Shown one piece after another: positions 49,053 to 56,788 of a stretch of DNA of 64,000 bases. The translations under genes and the position numbers were made by a program. The stretch is taken from NCBI RefSeq assembly GCF_015751905.1, contig NZ_JADOUF010000001.1, forward strand, positions 3,844,001-3,908,000, given 5' to 3'. Positions within the stretch are counted from its first letter, which is position 1; each line of letters opens with the position of its first letter. This DNA comes from Longispora fulva. Its GTDB lineage: Bacteria; Actinomycetota; Actinomycetes; Mycobacteriales; Micromonosporaceae. The notes under the pieces were generated by a model. It was not told the DNA's origin. It saw only the letters and a program-made list of their open reading frames with translations, and did no database searches.

Positions 49053-51947
49053 ATGCAGATAAGTTCGCCGGTGGTCGTCGGGCGTGAGCAAGAACTGGCA
49101 CTCCTGACGGCCAGAATCCGGGGAGCGGGACAGGGCGCCGGGCGCGCGGTGTTCCTGGTGGCGGACGCGGGACTGGGCAAATCCCGTCTCGCCAATGAGG
49201 CCGCCTACCGGGCATTCGGCATGGGAATGCCGGTGTTGCGTGGCCGGGCGAGCTCCACGGGAACGATGATGCCGCTCCGGCCTCTCACGGAGGCCGTGGC
49301 CTCCCTGCTCCGCGCGAGCGGCCCACCGAACAGCCCCGAGCTTGAGCCATACCGGTCCGCCCTCTCGACATTCATTCCTGAATGGCGCACAGGGGCGACC
49401 CATTCCCCGAGCCTTGTGGAGCTCGCTGAGGCTCTGCTCCGACTCCTGGGCATCATCGGGCGCGCCACCGGTTGCCTTCTCATCCTCGAGGACCTGCACG
49501 ACGCGGACGCGGAGAGCCTGTCGGTTATCGAATATCTGGTCGATAATGTCCGAGACCTTTCTGTTCTCCTACTCGCTACGTCGCGGCCCCAGGCGTGCCC
49601 CGCACTGGACCTGGCCCGATCCGCCGCCCAGCGCCGCGCCGCCGAGCTCCTCGAACCCGCCGCGCTGACCCCCGCTGAGGTCAGATCCCTGACGGCCGCC
49701 TGCCTTGACACGAGCCCGGCCACCGTTCCCGGCCAGGTGATCGACCGACTCACGCACGACGCCGACGGCAATCCGTTCGTCGTCGAGGAGTTGCTCGCTG
49801 CGATGATCAGTTCCGGCGCGCTTCGTCGCGTCCAAGGATCGTGGCAGCTCGCGGGGGTGCTGGACGCCAACATCCCAAACACGGTGGTCCGCAGCGTGTC
49901 GGACCGCGTGGACCGCCTCGGCGGCCAGACCCGGCAGCTGCTGCACATCGCCGCGGTTCTCGGCCAGCGCTTCCCACTGCCCGTGTTGCAGGCGGTATCC
50001 GGCCTGGACGACCGCAGCCTCCTCGGGCACCTGCGAGCAGCCACGGACGCCCAGCTCATCGTCCCGGATACGGCACTGGCCGACTGGTACACGTTTCGAC
50101 ACGCTCTGACGGCGGACGCTCTTCTTGTCGAGATGATGCCTACCGAGCGCTCGCGGATCGCCCAGCGCACCGCCGACACCATGGAAGCCCTTCATCAGGT
50201 ACTGCCCGAGGGCTGGCCACAGCTCGTCGCCGAACTACGGATCACCTCCGGCCAGCACCCGGCCGCGGCGGTGCTACTGGCCGACGCGGGCCGCCGGACT
50301 CTGGCGGCGGGCTCGAGCCGGTCGGCCCTGGCGCTGTTGGACCGAGCGCACCAGCTGGACCCCACTCCGGAGATCCTCGCCTCCCTGATCCACGCGCTCG
50401 CCGAGGGCGGCCAACTGGACCGCGCCCTTGAACTCGTCAACCACCTGACGCCCACTGCCGTCCGTCAGGACGAGGCCAACGAACGCGCGAGCCTGCACAG
50501 CCGGCTCGCTTACGCGGCCATCATGGCCCGACAGTTCGATGACGCCGTATCGCAGGTCGAGTCCGCCCGCCGGATTCTCGGTCCGGACGCGGGACCGGAG
50601 CAGATGGCCACCCTGGATGTCGTCGAAGCCCGGCTGATCTTCAACCTGCCCGGCGACCGGGACGAGCGGCTGGCGACAGCCAACCGGCTCGCGCGGCGCG
50701 CTGCGGAGATCGCCGAGCGGGAGGCGCTGCCCGAGGTCGCGTGCCAGGCGTGGCAGCTCCTGTCCAGCCTGGCGCGGTCCGAGGGCTACGAGGTCGCCGA
50801 CGCGTGGTTGGAGCGCATCCTGTCCGCAGCGGAGGAGCACAATCTCCCGGCTTGGCGCATCGACGCCCTGATGCGGCTCGGCGTCAACGAGTTCCTGCGC
50901 ACGGGGACCGTCTCCCGGCTTCACCAGGGGCGACGGGCCGCCCAGCAGTTGGGCTCCATCGTGTTGGGCCTGTCTACCGAGGTCAGCCTCGGGTTGCCCT
51001 ATGTGATGTGCGGTGATTTCGTCGCAGCCGCTGATGTTCTGGAACGCTGCGAGAGCCCCACATTCCGGATGCAGAACCTGGGAGAGCTCCAGACGGTTCA
51101 GGTGTCTCAGGCCATGCTGGCGGCACACCAGGGGCAACGTCGCAACATGGACGACGCCCTGAAGCGGCTCCGCGACAGCGAGGGCAAGCTCTCGCCCAAC
51201 AAGACTCTCGTCCTCGGGATGTGCCGGGCTGTGTGCGCGCTGCTGGAGGAGGATCCCGGGTTGGCGGCCCAGGAGCTCGATGAGGCACTCGCGTGGGAGT
51301 TGGCCAATCCGACCGTGTACTACCTTACCGGGCGGTACGGGCTGCGGTTGTTGGTGGAGGTCGTCGCCGGGCGGGCCGGGTGGGGGGCGCACGACGAGGT
51401 GGTCGAGGCGCCCACGTCGACGTTGCGGTGGAACCAGCAGTTCGTGTTGTTCGCGCGGGCCATCCTGCACGGCAGGTCCGGGCGGCCGGTCGAGGCCGCC
51501 GAGGCGTTCGAGGCGGCGGTGGAGGCGGCGGCGGTGTTCCCGATGGCCGCGCACCTCGGGCGGCGGCTCGTGGCGGAGGCCGCCATCGTGGACGGCTGGG
51601 GGGAGCCGGCGGTCTGGCTGCGGGCCGCTGAGGAGTACTTCCACACCGCCGAGGTGCCGGCGGTGGCCAGCGCGTGCCGGGCGTTGTTGCGCCGGGCCGG
51701 GGCGAGTGCGGTGCAGCGGCGGGCCGGGCGGGACCAGATTCCGGCGGAGTTGCGGGCGTGCGGGGTGACGGTGCGCGAGTTCGAGGTGTTCGAGCTGCTC
51801 GCCGATCATCCGGGCAACCAGGGCATCGCGAAGCGGTTGTACATCTCGCCGCGGACCGTGGAGAAGCATGTCGCGAGTCTGCTGGCCAAGACGGGGCACC
51901 CGGACCGGGCGGCGCTCAGCGGCTTCGCCCGCCAGCTGCTGGCGTGA
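49053..51947 (+). CDS. LAL-type LuxR regulator with ATPase domain
   Basis: A 964-residue large ATP-binding regulator. Walker A is ADAGLGKSR (G40-K43-S44) and Walker B CLLILEDLHD. A long helical TPR-like middle follows, and a LuxR HTH at the C-terminus (VTVREFEVFELLADHPGNQG ... LYISPRTVEKHVASLLAKTG). Such proteins activate antibiotic clusters on ligand binding. It follows the precursor gene by about 120 bp and points the same way, so it is the likely pathway-specific activator. The first 2 kb are less GC-biased than the last 600 bases. Confidence 0.92.
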   Translation: MQISSPVVVGREQELALLTARIRGAGQGAGRAVFLVADAGLGKSRLANEAAYRAFGMGMPVLRGRASSTGTMMPLRPLTEAVASLLRASGPPNSPELEPYRSALSTFIPEWRTGATHSPSLVELAEALLRLLGIIGRATGCLLILEDLHDADAESLSVIEYLVDNVRDLSVLLLATSRPQACPALDLARSAAQRRAAELLEPAALTPAEVRSLTAACLDTSPATVPGQVIDRLTHDADGNPFVVEELLAAMISSGALRRVQGSWQLAGVLDANIPNTVVRSVSDRVDRLGGQTRQLLHIAAVLGQRFPLPVLQAVSGLDDRSLLGHLRAATDAQLIVPDTALADWYTFRHALTADALLVEMMPTERSRIAQRTADTMEALHQVLPEGWPQLVAELRITSGQHPAAAVLLADAGRRTLAAGSSRSALALLDRAHQLDPTPEILASLIHALAEGGQLDRALELVNHLTPTAVRQDEANERASLHSRLAYAAIMARQFDDAVSQVESARRILGPDAGPEQMATLDVVEARLIFNLPGDRDERLATANRLARRAAEIAEREALPEVACQAWQLLSSLARSEGYEVADAWLERILSAAEEHNLPAWRIDALMRLGVNEFLRTGTVSRLHQGRRAAQQLGSIVLGLSTEVSLGLPYVMCGDFVAAADVLERCESPTFRMQNLGELQTVQVSQAMLAAHQGQRRNMDDALKRLRDSEGKLSPNKTLVLGMCRAVCALLEEDPGLAAQELDEALAWELANPTVYYLTGRYGLRLLVEVVAGRAGWGAHDEVVEAPTSTLRWNQQFVLFARAILHGRSGRPVEAAEAFEAAVEAAAVFPMAAHLGRRLVAEAAIVDGWGEPAVWLRAAEEYFHTAEVPAVASACRALLRRAGASAVQRRAGRDQIPAELRACGVTVREFEVFELLADHPGNQGIAKRLYISPRTVEKHVASLLAKTGHPDRAALSGFARQLLA

Positions 51948-51951
51948 CGAA

Positions 51952-51973
51952 GGGCCCCGCGGTGGCGGGGCCC
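51952..51973. terminator. Bidirectional GC hairpin
   Basis: GGGCCCCGC (51952-51960) and GCGGGGCCC (51965-51973) with loop GGTG, between the convergent LAL and DUF1508 genes. Confidence 0.8.
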
Positions 51974-51989
51974 CGTGTCGCATCCGTGG

Positions 51990-52181
51990 TCAGGCCGCGG
52001 CGGCCGTCATGTCGACCACCTTGGCCTCGGCCGCGTTGTTCTTGACGGACTCGACGCCCTTCAACGCGCTGGCCTTGGTCTCGTACGCCTCACCGACCGC
52101 GATGATCTCGCCGTTGCCGGCCTTGAGCCGGAACCGGTACTTGCCCGCCTTGTCCTCGTACACCTCGAACTTGCCAGCCAC
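51990..52181 (-). CDS. YegP-type DUF1508 protein
   Basis: A 63-residue protein made of one DUF1508 unit: KFEVYEDKAGKYRFRLKAGN, then GEIIAVGEAYETKASALKGV, ending in Asn- and Ala-rich sequence. Function of the family is unknown; E. coli YegP has two units. GTG 52181 starts VAGKFEVYED and follows GGGGGTGGG; upstream residues in frame look non-coding. Confidence 0.88.
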   Translation of the reverse strand: MAGKFEVYEDKAGKYRFRLKAGNGEIIAVGEAYETKASALKGVESVKNNAAEAKVVDMTAAAA

Positions 52182-52226
52182 GAACCCACCCCCGACAAAA
52201 CGGAATAGTGCTATTAAAACCACATT

Positions 52227-52997
52227 TTACCGGATTACGGCGAGCAGCACGGCGAAACTGGCGACGAGGTAGCAGGTGGCGGCCACCGTCACGATCCGGT
52301 GCCGGACGGACTCGCGCCAGCGGGTGCCCGACAGCAGCCAGACCAGGGCCGGCAGCACGAGGATCGCGTGCAGGGTGATCGCGTGCGCCGGCTTGAGGGC
52401 ACCGGCCGTGGTGTAGGCGAGGTGCGGGTTCCCCGCGTACACCGCCGTCACGCCGCGCACGATCATCGCCGCGCCGATGCCGAGGGCCGCCATCAGGAGC
52501 ACGAGGCCGACCCGGACGGCGAGCCGGGTGGAGCGCGACACGGCCGGGTTGGCGCGGAAAGAGACCGCTGTGAGCGTGCCGTAGATCGTGACCAGGGCGA
52601 ACCCGCCCGCGGCCAGGGTCTGCGAGATCACGGTGTTGAGCGGGGTCTCCATGTTGAAGTGCGACGGCACGTGCCGCCAGGCCTGCAGCGACACCAGGGC
52701 CACCTCGACCACGCAGGCGACGGTCAGCGCGCCGAGCAGCCGGCGACGGGTCCGCTCGGCGAGGGGCAGGGTCGTGGCCACCCAGGCGGTGCTGATCAGG
52801 GTGAGGCCGAAGGACAGGCCGAAGGTGGTCGGTTTGCGCCAGGACAGCGGGCCGGCCCAGGGGCGGTCGTCGAGGAGGAACACGACGGCGTGCGCGGCGC
52901 CCCAGAGCATCAGGACGGCGCCGACCAGGTACGCGGTCCGCTCGATCGGGCGGCCCGCTGTCCAGTACCGGCGCAGGGGGCGAGTCATGTCGCTCAT
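52227..52997 (-). CDS. Seven-span membrane protein divergent from marR
   Basis: A 256-residue integral membrane protein with about seven spans (for example TAYLVGAVLMLWGAAHAVVF, ILVLPALVWLLSG, YLVASFAVLLAVI). Recurrent phrases are WRKPTTFGLSFGL and AYTTAGALKPAHAITLHAI, in which His and Lys lie in or near the membrane. I know this type as an uncharacterised actinobacterial membrane protein. ATG 52997 lies at the edge of the palindrome shared with the MarR gene, so it is the likely target of that repressor. Confidence 0.82.
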   Translation of the reverse strand: MSDMTRPLRRYWTAGRPIERTAYLVGAVLMLWGAAHAVVFLLDDRPWAGPLSWRKPTTFGLSFGLTLISTAWVATTLPLAERTRRRLLGALTVACVVEVALVSLQAWRHVPSHFNMETPLNTVISQTLAAGGFALVTIYGTLTAVSFRANPAVSRSTRLAVRVGLVLLMAALGIGAAMIVRGVTAVYAGNPHLAYTTAGALKPAHAITLHAILVLPALVWLLSGTRWRESVRHRIVTVAATCYLVASFAVLLAVIR

Positions 52998-52999
52998 GT

Positions 53000-53023
53000 A
53001 ATCGTTTAGATCATGTAACGATT
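53000..53023. promoter_or_regulatory. Palindrome between marR and its divergent membrane-protein gene
   Basis: AATCGTT (53000-53006) and AACGATT (53017-53023) are exact inverted repeats, centre-to-centre 17 bp, in an AT-rich stretch that reaches the membrane-protein start. Typical MarR operator position. Confidence 0.6.
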
Positions 53024-53044
53024 TCGCGATGGTAACCTTTTCGG

Positions 53045-53494
53045 GTGACGAACGCATTCCTGCTGGCCCAGCTCGGCGCGTACGCGACCGGGCGGTTCGC
53101 CGAGCGCATCGGCGAGCTGGGCCTGACCCCGCCCCTGACCGGCATGCTCCGGGCCATCGCCGCCACCCCGGCGATGAGTCAGCAGGAGCTGGCCGGACAC
53201 CTGGGGATGCCGCCGAGCCGGCTCGTCGCGTTCCTCGACGACCTAGAGGGCCGGGGGCTGATCGAGCGCCGGCAGAATCCAGCCGACCGGCGACAGTCGG
53301 CGCTGTACGCGACCGCGCACGGCACGGACACCCTGCGGGCCGTCGGCGACGTGAGCCGGGCGCACGACGAGGACATCACGGCGCCGCTGAGTCCGGCCGA
53401 GCGCGAGCGGCTCGCGGCGCTGCTCGGCCGGATCGCCGCGCACCACGGTCTCACGGAGGGCGTGCACCCGGGGTACCGGACGGTCAGACACTGA
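53045..53494 (+). CDS. MarR family transcriptional regulator
   Basis: A 149-residue winged-helix dimeric repressor: dimerisation helix at the N-terminus, HTH SQQELAGHLGMPPSRLVAFLDDLEGRGLIE, and wing RRQNPADRRQSALYATAHG, all canonical. GTG 53045 is close to the palindrome. It presumably regulates itself and the divergent membrane protein. Convergent with the LysR gene. Confidence 0.92.
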   Translation: MTNAFLLAQLGAYATGRFAERIGELGLTPPLTGMLRAIAATPAMSQQELAGHLGMPPSRLVAFLDDLEGRGLIERRQNPADRRQSALYATAHGTDTLRAVGDVSRAHDEDITAPLSPAERERLAALLGRIAAHHGLTEGVHPGYRTVRH

Positions 53495-53501
53495 GGTCCC
53501 G

Positions 53502-54407
53502 TCAGCGGCCCAGGCGGCGCAGGCTCGCCGCGTACACCTCGGCGGCCCAGCGGGGCAGGCGGTCGGCGTACTCGGCGAGGGGGCCGTGCCGGTTCCACGC
53601 GACCAGGTGCCGCATCCGCAGCGGCTCCCCCGTCAACGGCCGGACCACCACGCCGCCGCCCGGCTCGAACGTCGCCTGGCACGGCGACAGCGCCAGTCCC
53701 CTCGCCAGCAGCTCCGGCAGGGGACGCAGCGCGCCCACCTCGTGCGGGACCCGGGGCGTGAAGCCGAACTCGTGGCACACGCCGTGGAAGTACTCCGGCC
53801 AGCCGGCTCCGTCCGGCGGGGGCAGCACCCACGGCTCGGCGGCCAGGTCGGCCAGGGACAGCGCGGCGCACCGGGCCAGCCGGTGGTCGGCACCGAGGGC
53901 CACGTGCACCGACTCGTCGGCGACGATCCGCCAGTCGACGCCCGGGGTGGGCCGCAGTTCGTACCCCGGGTAGTCGACGACGGCGGCCAGGTCGAGCCGG
54001 CCCATGCCGACGAGGTCGACGAGCAGCCGGGGCGAGTGCTCGGCGTGCAGCTCGATCTCCACTCCGGACAGTGCCGTGCCCAGCCGGTCGGCGAGCCCGA
54101 CGAGGATCGGGCCGGACACACCGCCGAGCCGGACGGCGCGCCGGCCGAACCCCGCCGGGCCGTGCCGCAGCCGGTCGGTGTCCGCGAGGATCGCCCTGGC
54201 CCTGACCAGCACGTACTCCCCGTACGCCGTCGGGACGCAGCCGGTGCGGTCCCGGGTGAACACCGCGCCGCCGAGGAGCTTCTCGATCCGTTGCAGCTGG
54301 GCCGACAGCGCCGGCTGGGTGGTGCCCAGCGTGGCCGCGGCCCGGGTCAGGCTGCCGGCCGCGCTGATCGTGCACAGTGCCCGGAGGTGGCGCAACTCGA
54401 GATCCAT
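53502..54407 (-). CDS. LysR family transcriptional regulator
   Basis: A 301-residue LTTR: HTH MDLELRHLRALCTISAAGSL followed by TRAAATLGTTQPALSAQLQR, then a periplasmic-binding-like effector domain (LADRLGTALSGVEIELHAE; LAAVVDYPGYELRP). ATG 54407 begins the HTH. Divergent from the M64 metallopeptidase gene, with an inverted repeat flanking both starts, so the peptidase gene is its probable target. Confidence 0.93.
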   Translation of the reverse strand: MDLELRHLRALCTISAAGSLTRAAATLGTTQPALSAQLQRIEKLLGGAVFTRDRTGCVPTAYGEYVLVRARAILADTDRLRHGPAGFGRRAVRLGGVSGPILVGLADRLGTALSGVEIELHAEHSPRLLVDLVGMGRLDLAAVVDYPGYELRPTPGVDWRIVADESVHVALGADHRLARCAALSLADLAAEPWVLPPPDGAGWPEYFHGVCHEFGFTPRVPHEVGALRPLPELLARGLALSPCQATFEPGGGVVVRPLTGEPLRMRHLVAWNRHGPLAEYADRLPRWAAEVYAASLRRLGR

Positions 54408-54410
54408 ACT

Positions 54411-54477
54411 GTGAAGGTTATGGATATCTGGGATGGGCGCCCAGCGTGACAGCGGGCCATAGTGGGTCAACCTTCAC
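54411..54477. promoter_or_regulatory. Divergent LysR/M64 promoter region with 9-bp inverted repeat
   Basis: GTGAAGGTT (54411-54419) and AACCTTCAC (54469-54477) are exact inverted repeats 49 bp apart, one close to each gene start; this spacing could support DNA looping by a LysR tetramer. Confidence 0.45.
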
Positions 54478-54497
54478 CCCTCAAGGAGGCCCCTCAC

Positions 54498-55703
54498 ATG
54501 AGACGCGTCGCGGCTCTGCTCCTCAGTACCACCCTGATCGCGCTCGTCGTCGGCAGTCAGCCGGCGCTCGCGGCGCCCACCGGCACCCGGGTCGAGACCC
54601 GCGAGGTCTTCAGCCCGGACGGCACGATCACCCGGGCCACGGTCCGGCTGCCCAAGGACGAACCGGCCGCGCCGTCACTGGCGGTCGCGGCGGCCACCGT
54701 GGTGCCGATCGAGGTCAACGGACCCAGCGAGAGCCGGTTCGACCTCGTGTTCGTCGGTGACGGCTACACCAGTTCCGAGATGGACCTCTACACGTCGCAC
54801 GTGAAGTCCAAGTGGGCGGAGATCGCGGCGTTCGAGCCGTTCAAGAGCCACCGCACACAGTTCAACGTGTGGCAGGTCAACGTCGTGTCGGCCCAGTCGG
54901 GCGTGGACAACGACCCCACCAACGGGGTCCGGAAGAACACGGCACTGGACATGGGCTTCTGGTGCGGCGGGACCGAGCGCCTGCTGTGCGTGAACCAGAC
55001 GAAGGCCAACCAGTACGCGCACGCGGCCCGCGACGTCGACCAGGTCCTCGCGCTGGGCAACAGCACCAAGTACGGCGGGGCCGGCGGCGGGGTGGCCACG
55101 GCGTCGGGCGGCAACGCGCAGGCCGGCCAGATCGCCATCCACGAGCTCGGGCACTCCGTGGGCGGGCTCGCGGACGAGTACACCTACGGCAGCGGCGACT
55201 GCTACCCGTACTCCGAGCCGTCGGAGTCCAACGTGTCGATCCTGTCGGCGGCGCAGATGCAGTCCCAGCAGAAGAAGTGGTGGCGCTGGATCGGGCAGGC
55301 CTCCCCGGACGGCGGCACGGTCGGCGCGTACGTGGGCGGGCGGTACTACACCCGGTGCATCAACCGGCCCACGGACAACTCGATCATGCGGTCGCTGGGG
55401 CGGCAGTACAACCTGCCCGGGCGGGAGGCCATGGTCGCGGCGTTCTACCGGGAGACCGGGGTGGTCCAGGCGCGGTCGGCGGCCGGGCCGGACCTGTGGG
55501 TCACGCCGGTCGGCAACGCCCGGGTCGTGGGCTGGACCGTGGACGGGCGTTCCCTCGCCGGTGGCAACACCCTGAGTGTGCGGAGCCTCGTGCCCGGGAG
55601 CCACACCGTCACCGCGACGGTCACCGACCTGACCGACGAGGTGCGGGACCCTGAGCTGCGGAAATACCTGACCTCGACCGTCACCTGGCAGGTCACGGCC
55701 TGA
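54498..55703 (+). CDS. Secreted M64 family zinc metallopeptidase
   Basis: A 401-residue exported peptidase of the IgA-peptidase M64 family. Signal peptide about 1-25 (LLLSTTLIALVVGSQPALA). The domain opens FDLVFVGDGYTSSEMDLY and carries the zinc motif HELGHSVGGLADEY (H215, E216, H219, D226). The C-terminal 90 residues form a beta-sandwich-like extension. Substrate unknown. ATG 54498 follows AAGGAGG; an upstream GTG at 54462 would add a non-signal stretch. The last 11 bases overlap the convergent gene. Confidence 0.9.
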   Translation: MRRVAALLLSTTLIALVVGSQPALAAPTGTRVETREVFSPDGTITRATVRLPKDEPAAPSLAVAAATVVPIEVNGPSESRFDLVFVGDGYTSSEMDLYTSHVKSKWAEIAAFEPFKSHRTQFNVWQVNVVSAQSGVDNDPTNGVRKNTALDMGFWCGGTERLLCVNQTKANQYAHAARDVDQVLALGNSTKYGGAGGGVATASGGNAQAGQIAIHELGHSVGGLADEYTYGSGDCYPYSEPSESNVSILSAAQMQSQQKKWWRWIGQASPDGGTVGAYVGGRYYTRCINRPTDNSIMRSLGRQYNLPGREAMVAAFYRETGVVQARSAAGPDLWVTPVGNARVVGWTVDGRSLAGGNTLSVRSLVPGSHTVTATVTDLTDEVRDPELRKYLTSTVTWQVTA

Positions 55704-56487
55704 CCCTGGAGTGCACCTTCGCCGCCGCCGCACCCGCGGCGGCGGCGAGGTGCCGGCGCACCTCCGTGCGGTCCGCGACCGCCGAGCGCACCGTGACCTC
55801 CACCGACAGGTACACGTCCCCGTCGGCGACCAGCACGATCTCGTGGATCCGGGGCGCGTCGTCCCCGCAACGCACCGCGTACGGGAACCCGGCCACCGGG
55901 GTCGCCGGCTCCACGCACGCCGACCCGGCCTGCTCGTCCACCGCGTCGCGGGCCCGCTGCTCGGCGGTCAGGCCCACGATCCCGGCCGACCGGCCGTAGG
56001 TGACCCGCAGCGTTCCCGACGGGTTGCCGGCCACGGCCAGGGTGCCGCGCATCGTGCAGTCGGCGAACGGCGCGCCGTCGGCGACCGGGGCCGCGGTCGG
56101 GTTCGTCTTGGCCCGGACGAACACGTCACCGACGGCGTCCAGGGTCCGGTCGCAGGGCGGGACCGGGGCGACGGCCGGGGCCGCGTGGCTCGGGGAGGCG
56201 GTCGGGGCGGCGAACTGGGGGGAATCGGTCGCCGGGGCCGGCCAGGGCGGGTAGACGAAGGCGGCGACCAGGGCCGCGCCGATCAGGGCCAGGACGGTGC
56301 TGGCGCCGGCGGACAACTTTCGGGTACCGGTCCTGGTGGCCAGGTCGTCGGGGTCGGTGGCTTCGCCGTCCTCGGGGGGCGGGGCGGCCTGGGCCGGCGC
56401 GGTGGCTTCGTTCGGCTCGCTGGCGGTGTGGTCCGGCTCGGGTGCCGCCGGTCGATCCGGTCCGACATTCCGCACTTCCTCGTCCAC
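55693..56487 (-). CDS. Single-span membrane protein with external Cys-containing domain
   Basis: A 264-residue protein: an acidic, Pro/Ala-rich cytoplasmic N-terminus of about 60 residues, a span (TVLALIGAALVAAFVYPPW), a Pro/Ala/Ser linker and a C-terminal domain with four Cys (PPCDRTLD, ADCTMRG, SACVEP, VRCGDD). The domain pattern resembles extracytoplasmic sensor or lipoprotein domains near polar glycan genes, but no family is recognised. GTG 56487 lies 9 bases after GGAGG; GTG 56493 is possible. Confidence 0.72.
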   Translation of the reverse strand: MDEEVRNVGPDRPAAPEPDHTASEPNEATAPAQAAPPPEDGEATDPDDLATRTGTRKLSAGASTVLALIGAALVAAFVYPPWPAPATDSPQFAAPTASPSHAAPAVAPVPPCDRTLDAVGDVFVRAKTNPTAAPVADGAPFADCTMRGTLAVAGNPSGTLRVTYGRSAGIVGLTAEQRARDAVDEQAGSACVEPATPVAGFPYAVRCGDDAPRIHEIVLVADGDVYLSVEVTVRSAVADRTEVRRHLAAAAGAAAAKVHSRVRP

Positions 56488-56788
56488 CGCCACGCACCTC
56501 CACGTCCTCGACCGGCCCGGTCGGGCCCCGACCAATCCAACCTGTCCGAAGTGGACTGCGGGGGTGAGGTGTCGGAAATCCAGCAGTATTCCCGGCGATG
56601 CCCGGCGGGGCATTTCGGCTATTTCCGGCAAACAGCCTATAAGCGAATACACTTCGCAGGTGAGCCTGGACCCGGTCGAGGTCACGTCTCCCGGGGTGCA
56701 CGGACACGGTAGGTATAGTGATGCATCTTCCCGGGGCTCGACGACCTGTCACGCTGCCGGTCGACTTCTTCAGGGGGCATCGGGCGCC
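56488..56788. other. 301-bp divergent intergenic region
   Basis: No gene seen. It holds a GGTCGGG-GCCCCGACC-like hairpin near 56518-56532, a GATGCCC/GGGCAT hairpin near 56599-56613, and two AT-rich -10-like hexamers (TATAAG near 56639, TATAGT near 56715) pointing toward the polytopic protein gene. Confidence 0.5.
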
